Source: Cryomorphaceae bacterium (lineage in GTDB: Bacteria; Bacteroidota; Bacteroidia; Flavobacteriales; Schleiferiaceae). From it: 52,919 nt of DNA. Within the stretch, counting starts at the first letter, position 1; every line of letters starts with the position of its first letter. The notes under the pieces were generated by a model. It was given only the letters and a program-made list of their open reading frames with translations. It did no database searches and was not told where the DNA came from. The translations under genes and the position numbers were made by a program. The stretch covers positions 1-52,919 of the forward strand of contig JAJTFK010000006.1 in assembly GCA_021298655.1 (NCBI GenBank). The letters are read 5' to 3'. This document shows, one piece after another, positions 18,536 through 26,939 of the stretch.

Positions 18536-19972
18536 ATGATCCATGGACCCTACCTCGTGCTTGCCGTTTTGGCTGCCTACTTTGCGCTACTCGTGTTGGT
18601 TGCTGAATGGGCAACCCGGCGCGTCAAAACCGACAACCAGCAGTTTTTCACGGCCGGACGCCAAAGCCCCTGGTGGCTGGTTAGCTTCGGCATGATTGGC
18701 GCTTCCTTGAGCGGCGTAACCTTCGTTTCGGTGCCTGGATGGGTGGCTACCTCGTCGTTCAGCTACCTCCAGATGGTGCTGGGCTACGTGGTGGGGTATG
18801 CGGTGGTGGCCTTTGTGCTGCTTCCGCTGTACTACCGCACGGCGACCACCACGATTTACGGGTATTTGGACCAGCGCTTTGGCCTGACGGCATACCGAAC
18901 CGGAGCCTGGATCTTCGTCGTCTCACGCTGGGTGGGCTCTTCGCTCCGGCTCTTTTTGGTGGCGGCCATTCTGCATGATTTGGTTTCAAAACCCTTGGGC
19001 ATACCCTTTGGCGCCACGGTGGTGGGTGTGCTTGGTTTGATTTGGCTGTACACGCACCGGGGCGGAATTCGCGCCGTCGTTTTTACCGATACGCTTCAAA
19101 CCGCGGCCATGCTGGGTGTTTTGGTTTGGGTACTCTACGTGCTTTTGGGTGACCTTGGCGTGCGCGAACCCTGGAATTGGCTGTGGCAGCAGCCCGAGTC
19201 GCAGTGGTTTTTCCCCGACGCCACCGACGGAAGAAATTTCTGGAAGCAGTTCCTTGGCGGCATGTTCATAACGATTACCATGACGGGCTTGGATCAGGAT
19301 ATGATGCAGAAAAACCTCACCTGCCGAAGCCTCAAGGAAGCCCAGCTCAACATGGTGGTTTTCAGCATCGTCCTCGTTGCGGTCAACCTCCTTTTCCTGG
19401 CGCTTGGGGTCGTGCTGTACCGGTACGCGGCTACCGCGGGTATTGAGGTGGTGGGCGACGGACTTTTTGCCGCGGTTGCTTTGTCGCCCGAGATGCCTGC
19501 GGCCATCGGGGTACTTTTTGTGCTGGGCTTGGTCGCGGCGGCGTATTCCAGCGCGGATTCGGCATTGACCGCCCTAACTACCTCGTTTTCGGTAGACATT
19601 TTGGGCGTAGAGGGGATGCCCGAAGCCCGCGCCGAACGCCTTCGGCGCCGGGTGCATGTGGGTATGACCGTAGCCGTTGGCGTGCTGATGATCGCCGTCA
19701 AGCCCTTCGCCGACCAGAGTATTATCACCACCATTTTTACGGCGGCCGGCTACACCTACGGTCCGCTCCTCGGGCTCTTTGCCCTGGGTCAGCTGTCCAA
19801 AAGCCACCCGGTAGGCTGGTGGATTCCCTGGGCCTGCCTTTTGGGTCCGCTGGCGACCTACGCCTTAAGCTTGGGCGCCCCCGCGCTGCTGGGCTACACC
19901 TTTGGCTTTGAGCTCATCTTGGTGAACGGATTTTTGACGGCCCTGCTGCTGGCGCTGGGTCCCAAAAAATAA
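18536..19972 (+). CDS. Sodium:solute symporter (SSS family)
   Basis: Inner-membrane Na+-coupled transporter of 478 residues with about 13 hydrophobic helices. Family motifs include a QQFFTAGRQSPWW-type first-loop segment, MIGASLSGVTFVSVPG (Na+-site region), TTIYGYLDQRFG and GLVAAAYSSADSALTALTTSFSVDI near residue 350. The substrate cannot be read from sequence. A GTG two codons upstream (18530) is an alternative start; ATG 18536 is preferred because of the -7-like box at 18523. It is monocistronic, divergent from recR with only 28 bp between, and ends at a strong bidirectional terminator. It is not closely similar to the second symporter in this window (26929), whose motifs differ. Confidence 0.9.
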   Translation: MIHGPYLVLAVLAAYFALLVLVAEWATRRVKTDNQQFFTAGRQSPWWLVSFGMIGASLSGVTFVSVPGWVATSSFSYLQMVLGYVVGYAVVAFVLLPLYYRTATTTIYGYLDQRFGLTAYRTGAWIFVVSRWVGSSLRLFLVAAILHDLVSKPLGIPFGATVVGVLGLIWLYTHRGGIRAVVFTDTLQTAAMLGVLVWVLYVLLGDLGVREPWNWLWQQPESQWFFPDATDGRNFWKQFLGGMFITITMTGLDQDMMQKNLTCRSLKEAQLNMVVFSIVLVAVNLLFLALGVVLYRYAATAGIEVVGDGLFAAVALSPEMPAAIGVLFVLGLVAAAYSSADSALTALTTSFSVDILGVEGMPEARAERLRRRVHVGMTVAVGVLMIAVKPFADQSIITTIFTAAGYTYGPLLGLFALGQLSKSHPVGWWIPWACLLGPLATYALSLGAPALLGYTFGFELILVNGFLTALLLALGPKK

Positions 19973-20006
19973 GGTCGGACCCCTCGGGGAGATCCGACCT
20001 CGTTTT
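19972..20006. terminator. Bidirectional terminator between symporter and subtilase genes
   Basis: Arms AGGTCGGA (19972-19979) and TCCGACCT (19993-20000), extended by GACCCC/GGGG-type pairing in the loop. It is followed by CGTTTT on the plus strand and, on the minus strand, by TATTTTTTGGG, so it can end both convergent transcripts; the first arm overlaps the symporter stop codon. Confidence 0.82.
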
Positions 20007-20022
20007 CGGCTCGGGCCGACCG

Positions 20023-23000
20023 TTAGTGCTTGATCAGGTAGGTCCGCTGAAGAATTTGGCCTCGCTGCAGTTCCAGTACGTAGCTGCCGGAGGCGAGTTC
20101 CGTCAAGTCCAGCTGTCCTTGGTCGTTCGCGCGCCCCACAAGAACGGTGCGCCCCGCTAAGTCGATTACGCGCACGCCGTCGGGAAGGTCCGCGCCGCCA
20201 ATGCGCACCATACCCGAAGTGGGATTCGGCGCCACGTTCCAGGTGTGCTCCGGTTCGTCAAGGCCAATGGAACTAATGCTGGCGCTGGTTTGAAAGACAA
20301 TGTCGTTGCAGGGGCCGTCGACCGTGAGCTGCACGGGGTAGGTTCCGGCTGCAGCATAAACGTGGCGAACCGCCGCCGTCGTTGCCGTGGATCCGTCGCC
20401 AAAGTCCCAGAGGTAGTTAAGGGCCGTTCCTTGGCTGACGCTGGCCTGCCCGCGGAATACGAAGGCGCTGTCGGTTTGGAAGCTCCAGGCGCCCACCAGG
20501 TTGGGCTCCGCGTTCAGGCTAATGGTGTCGCGGTCGGTTCCGCCCGAACCGTTGAGCTGCAGCGTGACGGTTTTGGTTCCAGGTGAGAAGAAGTAGACTG
20601 CGTGGTTGCCCGGTCCCGTGGCTACGCTCGGTACCGCACCCGGCCCGAAGGTCCACTGTGCGAGCGCATTTCCGGGGTTGACCGCACTGAAGTACACGGT
20701 GTCCAGCACGCACACGTCGCTCGTTGCGCTGGCCGAAATGCTCGCCACGGGCGCCGATGCACCCAGATCGTACACCTGAATGTTGTCCACGAACAGGTTG
20801 TTCCCGTAGCCATTCATGCCGACGAAGCGGAACTTCACGCTGGGTCCCGAAATGCTCGAGGGGAGTGCGATGCTGTCGCGACGCCAGTGGCTCGCGAGCG
20901 ACGGCGTAAAGGTGGTCGTTTGCGCGGCCTTGGTCGCCAAAGCGGAACCGGATTTGGCGTAGCCCGTGGGCTGCCAGGACGTGCCGCAGTTGGTGCTGTA
21001 TTCGACGCGAAGTCCGTCGATGTAGCTCGCGTCGTAGGGCGCATAGGCCACATCAAACACCAGGTAGGGCAGGGTCGTTCCGCTCAGGTCAATACCCGGC
21101 GTAATCAGTCCGTCTTCTTGAAGGGTCGAGCTGTAGTTAAAAAAGTTCACGGTCATCGCGTTGGTGGAAACGCCGCTGCTGCCAATGCTGTTGGCAACGG
21201 CCCAGGTAATGCCGCCGTCGGGGTTGTCCACCGTCCAGCCGAGCGGCAGCGAGGGCCCAAAGGCTTCAGCAAACGGCAGCGGGGCGCCGGCCGTTAAGGC
21301 AATGCTCGAGGCGCTCACCGCCGTGTCGGAACCAAAGCTGTTGGTCGCAATCAGCTGTACGTTGTACGAACCCAGTGCGCCAAACGAAACCCAGGGATTT
21401 TTGCTCGTCGAGTCCGTTCCGTTCGCGAAGCTCACCCCGCTCCGTGGCGTAATGATCCAGCGCCAGGATGACGGGCTGTTGGTCGACACGTCAACCAGCT
21501 GCACAACCTGGTTTAGGCACGGGGCTGCGGACGGCAGCTGCATGGCCGCCTGGGGTGCCGAAGTGACCTCACTGACCGTGATGGCGTCCAGGGCGATGTC
21601 GCTTAGGCCGCCGTTGCCCGTGATGCCGCGAAAACGTACTACGATAACCTGCCCCGAAAAGGCCATAAGCGAGGCCGTCGCGTTGACCCAGGCGCTTCCC
21701 TTGTTGCCGATTAACGGGGCGCATACGTCGAGGTGCCAGCGGCCGCCAGATAGCACGTCCACGTGCAGTTCGCCTTGGTTGCTTCCAAGCATGTTGGCCG
21801 AAAAACTCAGCTGCGGCAAGCTCGTGTTCGCCAAATTGATGCAGGGCGTGAACACCAGTCCGGTTGAGTTGAGGCAGTTGGTGGCCTCGAGGTACAGGTA
21901 GTTGTCGGTTGGTCCGCCGCCGTTGGCGCCGCCGGTGGGGCCGGTGCCGGTGGTTGGCGTTCCGCCGGCGTCGGTGCGCCAGTCGTGCTGGTCTTCGCTG
22001 CCGTTGGTTGCATTAACCCATCCTCCGGTCAGGGTGCACGTGGTCACCCCGCAGTTTGACGTCGTCGGGCAACTTACAAAGCTCCCAAAGTTCTCGGAAT
22101 ACGGAAGCACTACGGGCGTACCCGAGGCGGTCACGAACACGCTCGTAGTCAGGGTGTCGTTGTACGGATTTTGGTCCCCGGCGAGCTCGGTCCAAACCCG
22201 AAGGCTGTAGGTTCCGATACCCGGCAAGCTCAAGGTGGGTGTGAGCTGGACGACGCTGGATTGCGTCGAAGTCAGCTGAACGGACACGGTATCGCGCAGC
22301 ACCGGTCCGGAGCCCACGCGGACCGCTACCGGCACCGAGGTCAGGGATTGGATTGCGGGGTTAAGCAGGCGCACTTCGACGGGAATGCTGCCAAGTGCTT
22401 GGCAGTCGGGCATGCGTCCCTGGGGATTAATAATGGCGGATAAGGCGGCGTCGGTGGTTACGATGCAGCCTTGAATTCCGGCCGGTTTTTCCACGGCAAC
22501 GGCGCGTTTGCCCGCGCGGCCGGCGGGCGTTAGGGCCGCCACGCTAAACCACTCGGCCACGTTGGGGTTGCTTCCCGTAAAGACGTAGCTCGTCGCGGTT
22601 ACGGTGTCGACCGGATCCATGTACGCGGCTCCGAGGCGGTACACAACGTAGCCCGCGGCCCCCACGACGGGGTTCCACGATACCTTGAACGAGTCGGGGC
22701 AGGTCCACTGGTGGTTCAGGTTGGTGGGCACTCCGATCCGGCTAAGGACCACGTCGGTGGTGTCGCCTTGGGTTCCGCGCACGATGCGCAGCCACATTTG
22801 GTCGTTCACGCCGGCGGGGACGGCCCAGTTGGCCTGGTCGGCATTGGCTCCAGGGCTGGCAACCACCGTCCACGTAGCCCCGTTGTCGTAGGAAGCACTC
22901 AGCTGGTAGGTAGATCCGTTGGGCTCTGAATCCCAGCGGACGGGCGTGGTTTGGCCTGCGACCAGAACTTCTCCGCCCACGGGGTAGGTGAGTTCCACGT

Positions 23001-24870
23001 CGGCGGCCACAAAGGACCAGGTCACAAAATACTCTTGGCTGCTGCCTACGGCGATGCTGCCGTTGAGTACCAGGTCAAAATCTCCGGGGGTCGGGTTGAG
23101 TACCTCAAACTGCTCTGCGGTATTGAGGCTGTCCACGGCGCGTACGGCCGGGCTGTTCAACGACGTCGCGTTCGGCGTTGGGTTGAGTACCCAGGGAAGC
23201 CAGGTCGAGGAACCTTGCTTTAGCACGCCGTTGAGGTTGTTTACCAGCGCTCGCCCGGCATTGACCGTAGCTGCGGGGTCGGTCCAGTGCAGCATTACAC
23301 GAACCGCCTGGGTCCCGGCCGGCACGGTAACGCGTACCGTGTCCGTCTCGTTGGGCGAAAGGCTGTCCTTCATGAACTGATTTTGTTCGATGGACTTCGC
23401 CGCGCGCAGGGCGTTCATGCGGCCGTAGCCGTGAATAAAGTCGGGTCCCGGTTGGCCGAGGTCGTCGGACGTATTCATCAAAATGGCCTTCATGAGGCCC
23501 CCGTGGGGATCCTGGCCCGAATGGGTTTGCCGGTAGGCGTCGTAGAGTTGAGCCAGAACGCCTGCGGTGCCGGGGCAGGCCATGGACGTTCCCGTCAAGG
23601 TGGCGTAGCCGTTGGGCGAGGAGCAGGAGAACACGTTGGTACCGAGCGCCGAAACGTCTGGCTTGATTCGGCCGTCGTGCGCGGGCCCCCGGCTGCTGGA
23701 CCCCGCAATGGCATCGTTTGCCTGAAGGTTGGCCACGGCGATGACGTTTTTGCCCTGCTTTTGACCCCCGGTAATGTTGCCCCAGCCGGCGCCCGCGCCG
23801 TAGTTGCAGTTCGAGGTTCCGCTGTTGCCCGCCGAAAAAACGTGCATCAAATGGTAGTTCTGAATAATGTCCTGATCCATTTGCTGCGTGAAGGCCGTGT
23901 ATCCGGCGTTGCAGCCGTTGGAGTAGCTGCTGGCGGTGACACGGACCCCATACTGCGCGTAGTGGTTGTCGACGCTGTTTAGGTTAGCCGGATAGTCGTA
24001 GTAAACGAGCGATGCCCCGGGCGCTTGGCCTTCGCCGTCGGGGTTCACGTTGCCGGCGCCAAAAATGGTTCCGGCTACGTGGTCGCCGTGGTTTCCTTGG
24101 CTCGGCCCGCTGAAATTGGCCAGCACCCGACCCTTGAAGTCAATGTGGGGTTGAATGTCGCCGTCGTCGCCGTGACCCACAACGACTCCGGTTCCGCGGT
24201 AGTTGCGGCCTCCGAGGTAGGGCACGCGGACCGCATTGGAACGGTGGTTTTTGGTGCCGACCACGTTTTCCGGCTCGGCGGGAGCCTCCTTGGGCTGCAC
24301 AAACTGCACGTCGGTCAGCGCGGTAACGCGACCCAGGTTGCCGGGCTTCACAACCACCTGAATGCCAAGTGGGGAAGTGCCCACCACGCGACCGATGCGG
24401 TTCAAGTCGCGTACCACCGTTTCGCGCGAAGCGGTAGCCAAGGGTACGACGAGCAGTTCCACGTCCGCACCAACCCACGCATAGTCGGGAAACACCCCGC
24501 CGGCGAGTTGGCTACTCAGCTTCATTTCGGGCAGAAACGGACTTCCGGCAGCGAAGGGCAGCGTGCCCAAGTGGTCCCAGGCGGCGGGAGCCAAAAACTC
24601 CACGAGGTAGGCGTTAAGCGGCAGGTAGCCGTGGTTTACGGCGCCGAGCGTGCTCCACGTGGCCCATTCGAGGTCGGTAAGCGGGCGCGAAAACGCCATC
24701 ACACCCAGTTGCCGGCCTTTGGCAGTTTGGGCGCGTACTTGAGTTGGATCCGCCTGCGAAAGGGCGTAGGTACCGGACTGGAGCAGCACACGCGCGGACC
24801 TTGTGTCGTTATTTTGGGCGAAGAGCTGGCCCGCCACGAGGGCGACCACGGCAAGTAGGCGTACTTTCAT
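20023..24870 (-). CDS. Secreted subtilisin-like (S8) protease with PKD and jelly-roll modules and a T9SS C-terminal domain
   Basis: 1615 residues. The signal peptide (1-18, ending GQLFA) is followed by a probable pro-region (about 19-200). The S8 domain (about 205-510) has a complete triad: Asp in VVVGHGDDGDIQ (first Asp of DDG, near 233), His in NHGDHVAGTIFG and Ser in LTGTSMACPGTAG, plus the oxyanion Asn region FSAGNSGTSNC. Downstream are a beta domain, an FN3-like segment (SFKVSWNPVVGAAGYVVYRL), a first MAM-like jelly-roll, a PKD-like domain, a second jelly-roll (LPFAEAFGPSLPLGWTV...LFVDNIQVYD), two more PKD domains (NYLWDFGDGST) and an 80-residue type A sorting domain (NVAPNPTSGMVRIGG...LASGSYVLEL). 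It is a cell-surface or released protease; whether it matures other T9SS proteins is inference. Confidence 0.93.
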   Translation of the reverse strand: MKVRLLAVVALVAGQLFAQNNDTRSARVLLQSGTYALSQADPTQVRAQTAKGRQLGVMAFSRPLTDLEWATWSTLGAVNHGYLPLNAYLVEFLAPAAWDHLGTLPFAAGSPFLPEMKLSSQLAGGVFPDYAWVGADVELLVVPLATASRETVVRDLNRIGRVVGTSPLGIQVVVKPGNLGRVTALTDVQFVQPKEAPAEPENVVGTKNHRSNAVRVPYLGGRNYRGTGVVVGHGDDGDIQPHIDFKGRVLANFSGPSQGNHGDHVAGTIFGAGNVNPDGEGQAPGASLVYYDYPANLNSVDNHYAQYGVRVTASSYSNGCNAGYTAFTQQMDQDIIQNYHLMHVFSAGNSGTSNCNYGAGAGWGNITGGQKQGKNVIAVANLQANDAIAGSSSRGPAHDGRIKPDVSALGTNVFSCSSPNGYATLTGTSMACPGTAGVLAQLYDAYRQTHSGQDPHGGLMKAILMNTSDDLGQPGPDFIHGYGRMNALRAAKSIEQNQFMKDSLSPNETDTVRVTVPAGTQAVRVMLHWTDPAATVNAGRALVNNLNGVLKQGSSTWLPWVLNPTPNATSLNSPAVRAVDSLNTAEQFEVLNPTPGDFDLVLNGSIAVGSSQEYFVTWSFVAADVELTYPVGGEVLVAGQTTPVRWDSEPNGSTYQLSASYDNGATWTVVASPGANADQANWAVPAGVNDQMWLRIVRGTQGDTTDVVLSRIGVPTNLNHQWTCPDSFKVSWNPVVGAAGYVVYRLGAAYMDPVDTVTATSYVFTGSNPNVAEWFSVAALTPAGRAGKRAVAVEKPAGIQGCIVTTDAALSAIINPQGRMPDCQALGSIPVEVRLLNPAIQSLTSVPVAVRVGSGPVLRDTVSVQLTSTQSSVVQLTPTLSLPGIGTYSLRVWTELAGDQNPYNDTLTTSVFVTASGTPVVLPYSENFGSFVSCPTTSNCGVTTCTLTGGWVNATNGSEDQHDWRTDAGGTPTTGTGPTGGANGGGPTDNYLYLEATNCLNSTGLVFTPCINLANTSLPQLSFSANMLGSNQGELHVDVLSGGRWHLDVCAPLIGNKGSAWVNATASLMAFSGQVIVVRFRGITGNGGLSDIALDAITVSEVTSAPQAAMQLPSAAPCLNQVVQLVDVSTNSPSSWRWIITPRSGVSFANGTDSTSKNPWVSFGALGSYNVQLIATNSFGSDTAVSASSIALTAGAPLPFAEAFGPSLPLGWTVDNPDGGITWAVANSIGSSGVSTNAMTVNFFNYSSTLQEDGLITPGIDLSGTTLPYLVFDVAYAPYDASYIDGLRVEYSTNCGTSWQPTGYAKSGSALATKAAQTTTFTPSLASHWRRDSIALPSSISGPSVKFRFVGMNGYGNNLFVDNIQVYDLGASAPVASISASATSDVCVLDTVYFSAVNPGNALAQWTFGPGAVPSVATGPGNHAVYFFSPGTKTVTLQLNGSGGTDRDTISLNAEPNLVGAWSFQTDSAFVFRGQASVSQGTALNYLWDFGDGSTATTAAVRHVYAAAGTYPVQLTVDGPCNDIVFQTSASISSIGLDEPEHTWNVAPNPTSGMVRIGGADLPDGVRVIDLAGRTVLVGRANDQGQLDLTELASGSYVLELQRGQILQRTYLIKH

Positions 24871-24908
24871 CGACGTGAATGGAATTAGAGGTCCAATTTA
24901 GAACCGGA

Positions 24909-26939
24909 ATGAAGAAGTTATGTTTAATTGTGCTGCTGGCTTGGGTGGCATGTTCACTCGCCGCGCAGCCGGTGCAGCGAATCCTTTACGTGGCGGCCCA
25001 CCCCGACGACGAGAACACGCGCCTGATTGCGCATTGGTCGCGCGCGGAGGGCCGCGAAGTCGCCTACGTCAGCCTTACCCGGGGCGAGGGCGGACAAAAC
25101 CTGATCGGTCCCGAGTTGGGCCCCGCCTTGGGCGCAATCCGCGAAGCGGAGCTGCGCGAAGCCCGAAAAATCGACGGCGCCCAGCAGTTTTTTACTTCGG
25201 CGCCGGACTTTGGATTCAGTAAAAATCCAGAAGAAACGTTTCAGATTTGGAATCGCGAACAGCTCTTGGGTGAACTCATTGCCTTGGCTGCGGAATTCCG
25301 CCCGGACGTCATTGTAACACGGTTTCCGCCGGATTCGCGTGCGGGCCATGGGCACCACACGGCTTCGGCCATGCTCGCCCTTGATTTGTTTGCCCGTCTG
25401 CAGCGCGACCGTCCGAGCCACGGCGACTGGGCACCCAAGGCCGTGTACTGGAACACGTCTTCGTGGTGGGCTAAAGACCTGGATTCCGCCGCGGCGAGCG
25501 ACAGTTTGGTGAAGCTCCGCATCGGGGGCTACCACAAAGCCCTTGAAAAATCGGTACTTCAGATCGGAACCGAAGCCCGCAGCATGCACAAGTCCCAGGG
25601 GTTTGGGGCGGTCAACGACCACGGATTCCGGAACGAATTTTTGCAGCTCCTCGCCGGACAGCCCTGCGCTTGGGAGGCGCCCCTTGCGCCCCTCAACCAA
25701 GAACACGCAGCATTGCACCTCTGGCGTGACGTGCTCGCCGACCGGCCTTGGTTTACGGACCGCGACAGCCTGCCCCTTCGCCGTGTGGAACGGGCGGTCA
25801 ACGAATCCCTCGAGCCCATACGAGTCAACGGCCGACTTCTTCAGCCCGGCGAGCGCGCGGAATTTGACGCGAATCCGCTCGAGGCCGCCTACTACACCGT
25901 CGGAGACCGCGTAAAGGGGGAGCTTCGCCGCCCCGTGGTCCACGCCGACCCGCTGAGCGTGCGCGTCGAACAGCCGGCGCTGGTGGCCACCCAAATCAAG
26001 GAATACCGCGTGGACGTGACCTTCACCCGCTGGGCTCTGGCTAAGGAATTTGCGGTCGAGGTCCGCGTGCCCAAAGGATGGAAGCTTCGTTCACCCAAGG
26101 TGCTCCAATGGACGGCCGACCCCCACAGCGACCGCGATCGGCACTACGTGGTGGTCCTCGAGCCCGAGGCCAACCCGGAGCCGGGTCTGCTCGAGTTTTG
26201 GTCCCAAGGTCGGGCCCTGCGCCAGGTGGTTGAGCTCCGCTACGACCACATTCCGCACACGGAGGTGTGGATGGACGGCGGAATTCCGATGCGCTACCTG
26301 CCGATGAGCCTCCCCAAGGCCGCGGTGGGCGTGATCGAGGGTGCGGGCGACGACGCGGCCGAGGCATTAAAGCAACTCGGCTTTGCGGTGTGCCGGCTGG
26401 ACCCGCGGACGATGACCGCCCAGGACCTGAAGGGCCTCTCGGCCGTGGTAACCGGGATCCGCGCCTACAACGCCACGCCGGGAATGGACCGGGCCAACGC
26501 GCTGCTCGAGCCCTGGATCAAGGCCGGAGGTCGCCTCGTGATGCAGTACGCTACGGCCAGCACCGACCGCACGGCCGACCAAATGGGCCCCATTCCCTTT
26601 GAACTCGGGCGTAAACGGGTAACCGTGGAAACCGTGGCGCCCACCGTGCTGCAGCCGCAGCACCCCATTTGGACTTCGCCCAACGCGCTGACCGCCGCCG
26701 ACTTTGAGGGCTGGGTCCAGGAGCGCGGACTCTACTTTGCCGAACAGTGGCCGGCGCAATTCACGCCGCTGCTCGAATGGTCCGACCCGGGCGAACCCCC
26801 GACCCAAGGGGCACTGATTACGGCACGCTACGGGCAAGGTAGCGTAACCTACTGCGCACTATCGCTGTTCCGCCAGTGGCGCGAAGGCGTGCCGGGCGCC
26901 TACCGAATCCTCGCAAACCTGATTGCCCATGAACGCTAG
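24909..26939 (+). CDS. Secreted PIG-L/LmbE-family deacetylase with a C-terminal GATase-like domain
   Basis: 676 residues. The signal peptide (1-19, ending CSLAA) precedes a PIG-L domain with the zinc motif AHPDDE (residues 30-35) and the distal GHGHHTASA near 146; known members remove N-acetyl groups from amino sugars or glycolipids. The middle (about 340-460) looks like a NEW3-type beta domain. The C-terminus (about 480-676) resembles a ThuA/class I amidotransferase-like fold (VTGIRAYNATPGMD, GGRLVMQYATAS, ALITARYGQGSVTY). The frame has an ATG 30 bp upstream, but MKKLCLIVLL starts the signal peptide. Related Bacteroidota proteins are often longer (about 800 residues, from memory). It overlaps the following symporter gene by 11 bp, implying a catabolic pair: deacetylation outside, uptake of the product. 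Confidence 0.85.
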   Translation: MKKLCLIVLLAWVACSLAAQPVQRILYVAAHPDDENTRLIAHWSRAEGREVAYVSLTRGEGGQNLIGPELGPALGAIREAELREARKIDGAQQFFTSAPDFGFSKNPEETFQIWNREQLLGELIALAAEFRPDVIVTRFPPDSRAGHGHHTASAMLALDLFARLQRDRPSHGDWAPKAVYWNTSSWWAKDLDSAAASDSLVKLRIGGYHKALEKSVLQIGTEARSMHKSQGFGAVNDHGFRNEFLQLLAGQPCAWEAPLAPLNQEHAALHLWRDVLADRPWFTDRDSLPLRRVERAVNESLEPIRVNGRLLQPGERAEFDANPLEAAYYTVGDRVKGELRRPVVHADPLSVRVEQPALVATQIKEYRVDVTFTRWALAKEFAVEVRVPKGWKLRSPKVLQWTADPHSDRDRHYVVVLEPEANPEPGLLEFWSQGRALRQVVELRYDHIPHTEVWMDGGIPMRYLPMSLPKAAVGVIEGAGDDAAEALKQLGFAVCRLDPRTMTAQDLKGLSAVVTGIRAYNATPGMDRANALLEPWIKAGGRLVMQYATASTDRTADQMGPIPFELGRKRVTVETVAPTVLQPQHPIWTSPNALTAADFEGWVQERGLYFAEQWPAQFTPLLEWSDPGEPPTQGALITARYGQGSVTYCALSLFRQWREGVPGAYRILANLIAHER

